DNA from: an uncultured Alistipes sp.
Lineage (GTDB): Bacteria; Bacteroidota; Bacteroidia; Bacteroidales; Rikenellaceae
Direction: 5' to 3'
NCBI GenBank assembly: GCA_900770585.1
Contig: CAAGKW010000397.1
Span: 1 to 6,112 of the forward strand
Length of the DNA: 6,112 nucleotides
Under the pieces are notes generated by a model. That model made no database searches and had not been told where the DNA came from. It was given only the letters and a program-made list of their open reading frames with translations. Each line of letters opens with the position of its first letter. Position 1 is the stretch's first letter. The position numbers and the translations under genes are program-made. Shown here one piece after another: positions 1-6,019 of the stretch.

Positions 1-25
1 TCCCTACACGACGCTCTTCCGATCT
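1..25. other. Illumina TruSeq read-1 adapter remnant
   Basis: These 25 bases match the 3' end of the standard TruSeq universal/read-1 adapter, including its ligation end CTCTTCCGATCT. Read from the minus strand this is the familiar read-through sequence starting AGATCGGAAGAGC, placed directly after the genomic insert. It is a library artefact left at a contig edge and should be trimmed. The first genomic base is position 26. Because the match runs up to the T-overhang base at position 25, the junction is well defined. The adapter also supplies two of the three bases of a false stop codon in the neighbouring gene. Confidence 0.97.
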
Positions 26-1190
26 AATAGATACCGCTGGTCGAGAACGAACCCTTCTGGAACGAATAACGATAGTTCAAAGTCTCACCCACCTTCAACA
101 GATCCAGATCACCACGCTTCAAAACAACGTGATCCGAGTTGATACGCAGGTTATATCGAGTCAGCGAAGGCATTGCACCCGGAACACCCATAGTTGCCTG
201 CTGCTGGTTCCAACCCAAACCAATCGAATAGGTCGAACGATCGGTACCGCCCGAGATATTGATCGTATGGCTCTGGATAGGAGCGTCGCTGTTCTGCATC
301 TCTTTGAGCCAGTTGGTACCCTTCCAACTGCCATTGCGGATTGCAGCCAGGTCCTTAGCAGGAATGTAAGTCTCCCAATTCCAAGGAGTCAGACCGTCCA
401 TTACGCGAGCTTCGTCCATAATGTCCATATACTCCTGAGCAGACAGAATTGTCGGGATCTTATAAAGGTTCTGCACACCATAGTAACCATCGTATGCTAC
501 TTCGCCTGTACCCGCCTTACCTTTCTTTGTTGTAATCAGAATAACACCATTGGCAGCGCGCGCACCATAGATAGCTGCCGATGCTGCGTCTTTCAGGACG
601 TCGATCGACTCGATATCCGACGCATTCAGTGACGAGAGACTACCATTGGGCACACCGTCCACAACATACAACGGCGCGTAGGTACCGGTAGTACCCATAC
701 CACGAATATTTACTTTGAAACCCTGATCGAGGAAACCACCATTCGATGTGATGTTCACACCAGGAGTTTTGCTCTGCAAAGCGCCCAGGGGATTGACGGT
801 GTTCATCTTAGCGATGTCTTCACCTTTGACCTGTACAGTTGCACCGGTGAAGAGCTTTTTCTTCTGAACACCGTAACCTACAACTACGACATCTTCAATA
901 ACATCGCTGTCTTCTACCATCACCACGCGGATATTACCTGCGCCGGTAACAGTCACGTCCTTAGGGATATAGCCAATGTAGGTAAACTCCAACACTGCAC
1001 CAACAGGAACGTTCAAGGTGAATGCACCATTAGCGTCCGCAGCAGCTGCGTTGGTTGTACCCTTTTCGATTACGTGTACGCCAGGCAGCGGACTATCGTT
1101 ACCGTCCACTACTGTACCGTTAATCGTTACTTTCTGACCGAAAGCACATAAACTCAACCCTAAAAACAAAATAGTAAGTAATCTTTTCAT
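26..1190 (-). CDS. SusC-like TonB-linked outer-membrane receptor, N-terminal part (3' end cut by contig edge)
   Basis: SusC-family proteins are outer-membrane barrels that import glycans or peptides with a SusD-type surface lipoprotein, using energy from TonB-ExbBD. Visible parts: a signal peptide at residues 1-18 (cut likely at AFG/Q; Cys15 lacks a proper lipobox), a carboxypeptidase-regulatory-like beta-sandwich at about 20-95 (TINGTVVDG, LPGVHV, then FTYIGY), a TonB-box-like stretch DVVVVGYG at 100-107, the plug domain at about 110-222 with PLYVVDGVP (173-181) and the SusC signature AAIYGARAANGVILITTKKG (205-224), then the first barrel strands. Family members are usually about 1000 residues, so more than half is missing. 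The apparent stop (24-26) takes two bases from the adapter and is not real. The start ATG at 1188-1190 directly begins the signal peptide. No SusD is in view; it would normally lie downstream, beyond the left edge. The substrate cannot be told from this part. Confidence 0.95.
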
Positions 1191-1293
1191 AAGACCATTT
1201 GTTTTTAATAATTAGTAGTTAAAAATTGTTGTGTGTGCGCCTTTACAACAAAAAAGGCATGCGGGTAAAACCGTTTTGTCATAAAGTCGAGTG

Positions 1294-1324
1294 TAAAATT
1301 AAATATTTTTCCACCATTTTCAAA
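1294..1324 (-). promoter_or_regulatory. Candidate Bacteroidota-type promoter of the susC-like gene
   Basis: On the minus strand TTTG (1321-1324) is followed after exactly 19 bases by TAATTTTA (1294-1301). This matches the Bacteroidota primary-sigma pattern TTTG-N19-21-TAnnTTTG except for the last base of the -7 element. It would start transcription a few bases further on and leave a leader of about 95-100 nt before the ATG. The position, between the upstream terminator and the start codon, is right. It is inferred from sequence only, and the region is AT-rich, so chance similarity is possible. Confidence 0.5.
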
Positions 1325-1374
1325 GTTTTGAGAGATATTTTTTACATTTTTCGTCGATAATTTTAAAAAACGGT

Positions 1375-1426
1375 CCAAAAACACAAAAGAAAATCAGGGA
1401 ACACCCCTCGCAGAGTGCTCCCTGAT
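1375..1426 (-). terminator. Intrinsic terminator after the Nudix gene
   Basis: An inverted repeat has perfect 8-bp outer arms, ATCAGGGA at 1393-1400 and TCCCTGAT at 1419-1426. A one-base mismatch and an inner CAC/GTG pairing (1402-1404 with 1415-1417) extend the stem. On the minus strand the hairpin is followed by a T-rich run (TTTTCTTTTGTGTTTTT, complement of about 1376-1392). It begins 27 bp after the Nudix stop codon, as expected for the end of the two-gene unit, and it separates that unit from the susC-like gene. Confidence 0.8.
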
Positions 1427-1452
1427 ATAGCATTTTATACCTATATATATTA

Positions 1453-1974
1453 TTATAGCATTTCGAGAAGATTGATCCTCGCCGCTTCACTTTCGAAATT
1501 CGGAGTGAAGACCCCGCGACCCAGATTGGCCTCAATCTCTGCACGCGACCAGAACCTGCCTCCGTCCAACTCATCCGACGGACGTACCTCGCCATCGTAG
1601 CGACAGATGTAGACATTGATCAACTCGCACTCACACGCCGAGCGAAATTCGTAAGTACACACGTGTTGTGGCTCAAACTCGCTCATTCCAAGCTCCTCGC
1701 GGGCCTCGCGCCACAATGCCTGCTCGCACTCTTCGCCCCAATCGACGTGGCCACCGACAGCCGTATCCCAACGATCGGGCTGAATCTGTTTCCACTCGGG
1801 GCGATGTTGCAGATAGAGTTCGCCACGGCCGTTGATCACGTGCAGGTGCACCACGGGATGGCGCAACATCGATCCATCGTGACACTCGGCACGTGTGGCC
1901 GATCCCACAACTCGCCCTTCGACATCGACTATTGGCAGTCGCTCAGCTCCGTTATCGCGTTTTAGAATTTCCAT
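1453..1974 (-). CDS. Nudix hydrolase, YfcD / IPP-isomerase-like subgroup
   Basis: Nudix enzymes hydrolyse nucleoside diphosphates linked to another group, or related pyrophosphates, in the cytosol with Mg2+ or Mn2+. This 173-aa protein has a complete Nudix box GX5EX7REUXEEXGU at residues 75-97 (G75, E81, R89, E90, E93, E94, G96), so it should be catalytically competent. The N-terminal half (LPIVDVEGRVVGSATRAE, then LRHPVVHLHVI) and the stretch LYLQHRPEWKQIQPDRWD before the box resemble the YfcD/isopentenyl-diphosphate-isomerase-like branch, whose physiological substrates are mostly unknown. No signal peptide is seen. The ATG (1972-1974) lies inside the last codons of the upstream gene, giving a 13-bp overlap in another frame and suggesting translational coupling. 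It is followed by a terminator. The family call is firm; the substrate is open. Confidence 0.93.
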   Translation of the reverse strand: MEILKRDNGAERLPIVDVEGRVVGSATRAECHDGSMLRHPVVHLHVINGRGELYLQHRPEWKQIQPDRWDTAVGGHVDWGEECEQALWREAREELGMSEFEPQHVCTYEFRSACECELINVYICRYDGEVRPSDELDGGRFWSRAEIEANLGRGVFTPNFESEAARINLLEML

Positions 1975-2528
1975 TTTTTGAGGAACTTATAGATTCCATC
2001 GCTCCACAACTCGCGCGGACTCGCACCCTCGACCTCGACGTAAGCCACTCGCTGATAGACAACCTCACGGCTCGTGCGATCAAAAACCACCATACGCAGA
2101 CGCACCTGAGCCGTCGTACCGTTGATCTCCTCGCCCAAAATCAGTGCTCCGTAACCGCTTCCCTCGGGATAGGCTGCCACGATCTCGGCCACCCTCTCGG
2201 GAGCGAGTGCCTCAGCCACCTCAACAGTTGCGAGTTCGGCATAGGGAATTGCCAAATTGCGCTCGCGAGCCGTAACCAGCTGCATTCGCTCGACCATCAC
2301 CTTCAATGCCTTAGCCACATTGAATCGATTCGGCTCATTCATAAATGCCTGATTGGCTTGACCAAACGCACGGATCATATCCGCAGGGCGATACTCCGCC
2401 CCGACAACCTTGGCAGCCGTGAAATCGACACCATAGAAGGTCACCGAACGAACCTGCTTCATCGTAGTTTGCGCCACAGCGATGCCCACGGTGAGCACCA
2501 GCGCAAGAGTCATCAAAAACTTTTTCAT
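1962..2528 (-). CDS. Secreted protein of unknown function, first gene of the Nudix unit
   Basis: I do not recognise a characterised family. The 188-aa protein starts with a clear type-I signal peptide (MKKFLMTLALVLTVGIAVA, cut likely after Ala19 before Gln20), so it is exported to the periplasm. There is no lipobox Cys and no further membrane segment. The mature part starts with a short beta-like stretch (VRSVTFYGVDFTAAKVVGAE, 26-45), then a helical middle (about 48-90), and a segment SGYGALILGEEINGTTAQVRLRMVVFDRTS (124-153) that looks like beta strands. It ends with aromatic and basic residues (KFLKKWKF). The SVTFYGVDF...AKV opening resembles hypothetical secreted proteins common in Bacteroidales, from memory only. 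The ATG at 2526-2528 is the only start giving an intact signal peptide. Its last codons overlap the Nudix start by 13 bp. A good -7 element lies just upstream. Confidence 0.88.
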   Translation of the reverse strand: MKKFLMTLALVLTVGIAVAQTTMKQVRSVTFYGVDFTAAKVVGAEYRPADMIRAFGQANQAFMNEPNRFNVAKALKVMVERMQLVTARERNLAIPYAELATVEVAEALAPERVAEIVAAYPEGSGYGALILGEEINGTTAQVRLRMVVFDRTSREVVYQRVAYVEVEGASPRELWSDGIYKFLKKWKF

Positions 2529-2550
2529 CTCTTTCTGTCTATTTTGCTCG

Positions 2551-2558
2551 CAAAAGTA
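2551..2558 (-). promoter_or_regulatory. Candidate -7 promoter element for the two-gene unit
   Basis: The minus strand reads TACTTTTG here, an exact match to the Bacteroidota -7 consensus TAnnTTTG, 22 bp before the ATG of the 188-aa secreted protein. No convincing TTTG is found 19-21 bp upstream; the bases there overlap the tail of the preceding terminator. The resulting leader would be short, roughly 15-20 nt. Supported by the exact -7 match and position; weakened by the missing -33 element. Confidence 0.45.
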
Positions 2559-2570
2559 ATCATTTCGCTA

Positions 2571-2613
2571 CAATAAAACGTAACGGCCACCGCAGAAATT
2601 GTGCAGTGGCCGT
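2571..2613 (-). terminator. Hairpin terminator after namZ
   Basis: Perfect 8-bp arms ACGGCCAC (2583-2590) and GTGGCCGT (2606-2613) are extended by an inner GCA/TGC pairing after one mismatch, enclosing a short loop. It starts 20 bp after the stop codon of the NamZ-family gene. On the minus strand the stem is followed by TACGTTTTATTG, a modest T-rich tail, so termination may be less efficient than at the other two hairpins. The tail runs into the promoter region of the next minus-strand gene. Confidence 0.65.
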
Positions 2614-2633
2614 CATTTTCAAATGCTCAACGC

Positions 2634-3809
2634 TTACTCCTCATAGAGCAGGTAGGGACGACGCTGCTCCTTGAACTTGGCAACATCATCAGCCCACATC
2701 GCCTTGATCTCGTCAGCCGTAGCACCCTTCTTGATCATCTTGCGAACGTAGTCGCGACCGATCAACAACTCGAAGAACGAACGGAAGAAGTGATCATCGA
2801 GGTTCAGGTTCTGATAAGCGTCGATCACATATTCGAGGTTCAGACCCTTCTCCCAGATCTCCTCATTGGGGATCTGCGACAGATCGACACCGTAGCACTT
2901 GCGATCGAGCTGCGGGGGGAACTTCGCGCCATCGACACTGCGAGGAGTGAACGAGAAGTCGTAACCCAGCATATTGGGGTGACCGTAAACCAAGAAGGGT
3001 TTATCGGTACCACGACCCAAACTTACGGGAGTAGCCTCGAAGTAGCAAGTCGAAGGATAGAGATAGATAGCCTTCATATCACGCAGGTTGGGCGACGGAG
3101 CGATCGGCAACTCATACTTGGTCTGGTGGGTGTAGTTCTTGCAACGAACAACGGTCAGCTCGCACTTGCGACCATCGGTCAGCCAGCCTTCGCCGTTAGC
3201 CATCATTGCGATCTCGCCCAAAGTCATACCGTGAACAACCGGAATCGGAGCCCAGCCCACACCCGACTTGTAACGTTTCATATCGAGGATCGGGCCGTCA
3301 ACGTAGAAACCGTTGGGATTGGGGCGATCCAGCACGATCATATGCTTACCCTCCTCAGCGCAAGCCTCCATCAGTCGGAGCATCGTTACGTAGTAGGTGT
3401 AGAAACGCAGACCCACGTCCTGAATATCGATAATCAAGATATCGAACGAAGCCATATCCTCATCGCTCGGACGAGCCTTCTTGCCGTCGTAGAGCGAGCG
3501 AATGGGAATACCCGTGCGCTCATCAACCGAGCTCGATACGTGCTCACCTGCGTCAGCCGAGCCGCGGAAACCGTGCTCAGGAGCAAAGATACCGGTAATC
3601 GTGAAGCCCTTATCGTGCATAATATCAACGATATGGCGATCACCTACAACGCCCGTATGGTTCGACATTACTGCCACGCGCTTACCTTTGATCAGCGGGT
3701 AATACTCGTCGGTCTGCTCAGCACCGACCTTCACGCGCTTGCCGGCAAAGAGCATCGTCGGCAACATCAATGCCGCCACGAAAATAAGTGTAAATCTCAA
3801 ATGTTTCAT
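2634..3809 (-). CDS. namZ: Exo-beta-N-acetylmuramidase family protein NamZ (DUF1343, GH171)
   Basis: Members of this family (B. subtilis NamZ/YbbC, Tannerella forsythia NamZ) remove single MurNAc residues from the non-reducing end of peptide-free peptidoglycan chains. The 391-aa protein spans the usual family length and shows its conserved blocks in order: GKRVAVMSNHTGVV (42-55), IFAPEHGFRG (74-83), IDIQDVGLRFYTY (127-139), VLDRPNPNG (159-167), HGMTLGEIAMMANGE (193-207), APSPNL (237-242), LYPSTCYFEAT (250-260), SLGRGTDKPF (263-272), FSFTPRSV (285-292). The Glu of PEHG (E78) is a plausible catalytic residue; I infer this from conservation. The start is placed at 3807-3809 because the protein from there begins with a signal peptide (MKHLRFTLIFVAALMLPTMLFA, cut near Ala22); a longer frame to 3887 would put 26 unlikely residues before it and run through the promoter. 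It acts in the periplasm. It has its own promoter and terminator, and no amidase, NagZ, MurNAc transporter or MurNAc kinase gene lies beside it in this window. Confidence 0.93.
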   Translation of the reverse strand: MKHLRFTLIFVAALMLPTMLFAGKRVKVGAEQTDEYYPLIKGKRVAVMSNHTGVVGDRHIVDIMHDKGFTITGIFAPEHGFRGSADAGEHVSSSVDERTGIPIRSLYDGKKARPSDEDMASFDILIIDIQDVGLRFYTYYVTMLRLMEACAEEGKHMIVLDRPNPNGFYVDGPILDMKRYKSGVGWAPIPVVHGMTLGEIAMMANGEGWLTDGRKCELTVVRCKNYTHQTKYELPIAPSPNLRDMKAIYLYPSTCYFEATPVSLGRGTDKPFLVYGHPNMLGYDFSFTPRSVDGAKFPPQLDRKCYGVDLSQIPNEEIWEKGLNLEYVIDAYQNLNLDDHFFRSFFELLIGRDYVRKMIKKGATADEIKAMWADDVAKFKEQRRPYLLYEE

Positions 3810-3846
3810 AAGAGTGTGATTGGTTATTAGTTTCTGTATTTGGTTA

Positions 3847-3878
3847 CAATTATACGCAAAAAAATGCAAATCGACAAC
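3847..3878 (-). promoter_or_regulatory. Candidate namZ promoter
   Basis: On the minus strand GTTG (3875-3878) is followed after 20 bases by TATAATTG (3847-3854). The -7 element differs from TAnnTTTG at one base and the -33 element keeps the TTG core of TTTG, with spacing in the normal range. It lies 37 bp before the ATG at 3809, and inside the longer reading frame, which supports the shorter start. It faces away from the phosphoesterase promoter. Confidence 0.5.
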
Positions 3879-3896
3879 TTTCCACAAAATTTTGAT

Positions 3897-3904
3897 TATT
3901 TTTG
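3897..3904 (+). promoter_or_regulatory. Candidate -7 element for the phosphoesterase-propeller gene
   Basis: TATTTTTG matches the Bacteroidota -7 consensus TAnnTTTG exactly and lies 67 bp before the ATG at 3972, giving a leader of about 60 nt. No TTTG stands at the expected 19-21 bp upstream, so it may need an activator or simply be a weak promoter. A 10-bp palindrome CAAAATTTTG (3885-3894) abuts it. Confidence 0.42.
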
Positions 3905-3971
3905 TATGTTAATCGTCATTTTTAGAGTCGAAAACAACACAGCAAATAACATCAAAAAACGATAAACTCTT

Positions 3972-5837
3972 ATGAAAAAACTTTTCTTAACGCTGGCTCT
4001 CGCGCTTGGTTTGGCCACAGCGCAGGGACAGAACGACCAGATCCCCACATTCTGCCCCGACAAAGAGTCGCTCGAAATCGCATTCTTTGCCGACATTCAC
4101 GTCAATAAAGGCAACGCTATGGAGCGCGCTATGCGCGAGGCGGTCGAGGAGGTCAACTCACTCCCCTACGACTTCGTGGTCATCGCCGGCGACCTCTGCA
4201 ATATGGGTAGCGACGCCGAGTTGGAGTTGGTGCACGAAATCGTTTCGAAATTCAACAAACCGCTGATGGTAACCGCAGGTAACCACGAAACAACGTGGTC
4301 CGAAAGCGCATTTATGACCTACGGTCGTCTGTTCCACGAGCAGGGACGTGTGGCAATGCGTGCAGGCAACTATCTCTTCGTTGGTTATCAGGTTGGTCCC
4401 TATATGAAGATGGCCGAGGGTACGATCCGCCCCGAGGATATCCTCTGGATCGAGCAGACGATGCGCAATGCCCGCCCCACCGATAAGATCATCAGTGTAT
4501 GCCACTACCCCCTGATCAACGACATCTCGAACCGCAAGGAGATCACCGACTTACTTCGTAAGTACGACACCAAGATGACCCTCTGCGGCCACTACCACCA
4601 GCTCAAACTCTCGAACTACGACTCGATCCCCGGCGTGATGGGTCGCGCTTTGCAGATGGGTAGCGGCAAGAAGACCACCTATGGTTACAACGTGTTGCGT
4701 CTGGCCAACGACTCGCTCTATATGTATGAGAAGGTGCTCGGTCAGGAGCCTGTTGAGCGTTTCCGCGCCAAGCAGGGCTACTCGGAGGAGCTGGGCAAGC
4801 TGCCCGTTCAGCCCTATATGCCCGAGCCCGACTTCGAGAAGGTGGGCGCAAAACTGATCAAGGCCGACACCGCCTCGATCTTCACGGGCGTGGCTGTCAA
4901 TGGCGACGTGCTCTATTATGGCAACTCGGTCGGTTGGCTGCACGCGATGAATGCCAAGACGGGCAAGGTGAAGTGGAGCAAGCGTTTCGCCAACTCGATC
5001 TACTCGACCCCGATCTATTCGGACGGCATCGTAGTTGTGGGTGGCGCGGACTGCTCGGTGCGTGCATTCAAGGCCAGCAACGGTCGTGAGCTGTGGTCGT
5101 TGCAGACCGAGACTCCCGTGATCGGTGATGGCATTGTCGAGAATGGCGTCTTCTACTCGGGTATCGGTAGCGGTCGTTTTGCTGCGATCGAGTTGCGCAC
5201 GGGTAAGATTCTGTGGGAGGCTTCGTTTGGCGATGGTCAGGCGCAGGGTCGCCCCACAATCGTTGGCAACAAAGTGCTGATCGGTGCGTGGGATTGCTAC
5301 CTCTACTGCCTCGACAAGACGACGGGTGCCGAGCTTTGGAAGTGGTACAACGGTGGTCATAACAAACTCTTCTCGCCCGGCCACGTCGTACCGCGCGTAG
5401 CAAATGGCAAGGTCTATATCGTTGCTCCCGACCGCTATGCAACGGTGATTGATCTCGAAACGGGTCGTCAGATCTGGCGCAAAACGGGCTACCGCGTACG
5501 CGAATCGACGGGTATCTCGGCTGACGGTCAGATGTTCCTCGGCAAGACGATGGACGGCGAGTTGGTAGCTGTTGAGAGTGGCGCTACGACCTACATCGAG
5601 CGTTGGGTTTCGGACGCTGGTTGGGGCTACGACCACAACCCCTGCCCGATCACCGTTTCGCAGGGCGTGATCTATATGGCCAACAAGCAGGGCGAAGTTG
5701 CAGCCTTCGAGGAGAAGGGCGGCAAGCTGATTTGGCGCGCTAAGTTTGGCGACTCGGCAACCAACAAGATCGTTGCTGACGAGCAAGGCAACGTCTATAT
5801 CACCCTGATCGAGGGTCGTATCTACAAGATTAAGTAG
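3972..5837 (+). CDS. Secreted calcineurin-like metallophosphoesterase fused to a PQQ-type beta-propeller
   Basis: A 621-aa two-domain protein. Residues 1-19 are a signal peptide (cut likely at AQG/Q). The first domain, about 33-240, is a calcineurin-like phosphoesterase with every metal-binding motif: DIH (D41, H43), GDLCNMG (D74), GNHE (N104, H105), H178 in CHYP, and GHYH (H207, H209). It should therefore bind two metals and hydrolyse a phosphoester in the periplasm; the substrate is unknown. After a linker (about 241-300) come seven repeats ending in W (W335, W375, W415, W456, W502, W545, W588), spaced 40-46 residues, mostly of the form xxAxxxxTGxxxW, plus a last half repeat GRIYKIK. This is the PQQ/BamB-like beta-propeller pattern, 7 or 8 blades. 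Real PQQ binding is not implied. The ATG at 3972 directly starts the signal peptide after an A-rich leader. It is transcribed alone, divergently from namZ, and ends at a strong terminator. Confidence 0.93.
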   Translation: MKKLFLTLALALGLATAQGQNDQIPTFCPDKESLEIAFFADIHVNKGNAMERAMREAVEEVNSLPYDFVVIAGDLCNMGSDAELELVHEIVSKFNKPLMVTAGNHETTWSESAFMTYGRLFHEQGRVAMRAGNYLFVGYQVGPYMKMAEGTIRPEDILWIEQTMRNARPTDKIISVCHYPLINDISNRKEITDLLRKYDTKMTLCGHYHQLKLSNYDSIPGVMGRALQMGSGKKTTYGYNVLRLANDSLYMYEKVLGQEPVERFRAKQGYSEELGKLPVQPYMPEPDFEKVGAKLIKADTASIFTGVAVNGDVLYYGNSVGWLHAMNAKTGKVKWSKRFANSIYSTPIYSDGIVVVGGADCSVRAFKASNGRELWSLQTETPVIGDGIVENGVFYSGIGSGRFAAIELRTGKILWEASFGDGQAQGRPTIVGNKVLIGAWDCYLYCLDKTTGAELWKWYNGGHNKLFSPGHVVPRVANGKVYIVAPDRYATVIDLETGRQIWRKTGYRVRESTGISADGQMFLGKTMDGELVAVESGATTYIERWVSDAGWGYDHNPCPITVSQGVIYMANKQGEVAAFEEKGGKLIWRAKFGDSATNKIVADEQGNVYITLIEGRIYKIK

Positions 5838-5862
5838 GCGGCTGCGATCTACATTTTCGCAC

Positions 5863-5903
5863 AACACCCCGAGCCTTTTGCGGTTCGGGGTGTTTTAGTT
5901 TAT
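5863..5903 (+). terminator. Strong intrinsic terminator of the phosphoesterase-propeller gene
   Basis: Perfect 10-bp arms AACACCCCGA (5863-5872) and TCGGGGTGTT (5885-5894) are extended by a G-T pair and two C-G pairs, leaving a 6-base loop (5876-5881). The stem is followed by TTTTAGTTTAT. It lies 25 bp after the TAG stop, a textbook arrangement. The A-rich 5' side is weak as a minus-strand tail, so it works mainly on plus-strand transcripts. Confidence 0.88.
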
Positions 5904-5989
5904 CAACATTTGAGAAACTTTTACACAACCAGCACTTTTATTCTAATTATCAGCTATTTATGCCATATTTTTGATTTCTCGTAATTTGA

Positions 5990-6011
5990 GTGTCAACAAT
6001 TCGTTGTACAC
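5990..6011. repeat. Small inverted repeat
   Basis: GTGTCAAC (5990-5997) pairs with GTTG-T-ACAC (6003-6011) around a 5-base loop, with one bulged T at 6007. It has no T-run on either side, so it does not look like a terminator. It may be an operator half of the structured region to its right. Confidence 0.5.
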
Positions 6012-6019
6012 TTATTAAC

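Noticed and set aside
12..25. Genomic regulatory or restriction-related motif at the left edge
   Set aside because: The bases are explained completely by the sequencing adapter.
1320..1616. 98-aa minus-strand frame overlapping the Nudix 3' end and the terminator
   Set aside because: It is out of frame with the Nudix domain, translates the terminator hairpin and T-rich tail, and has no homology features.
1893..2576. 227-aa open frame on the plus strand opposite the secreted unknown and Nudix genes
   Set aside because: It spans two well-supported minus-strand genes, their promoter and their overlap, and its protein shows no signal peptide or motif.
1583..2576. Toxin-antitoxin or other defence pair from two overlapping small genes
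   Set aside because: The first product has a signal peptide and the second is a standard Nudix hydrolase. Neither shows toxin or antitoxin features.
2601..3830. 409-aa open frame on the plus strand opposite namZ
   Set aside because: It mirrors the NamZ-family gene, whose conserved blocks are unmistakable. The protein has no recognisable domain or signal. It arises because the sense gene rarely uses TTA, CTA or TCA codons.
3972..5837. PQQ-dependent dehydrogenase
   Set aside because: The N-terminal domain is a metallophosphoesterase, and the propeller repeats alone are shared with many non-dehydrogenase proteins such as BamB-like folds. No haem-binding CxxCH is present.
4551..5867. 438-aa open frame on the minus strand opposite the phosphoesterase-propeller gene
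   Set aside because: Composition is typical of an antisense shadow (rich in Val, Ala, Arg, His, low in Lys), no domain is seen, and it begins inside the terminator hairpin region. The sense frame carries full catalytic motifs and repeats.
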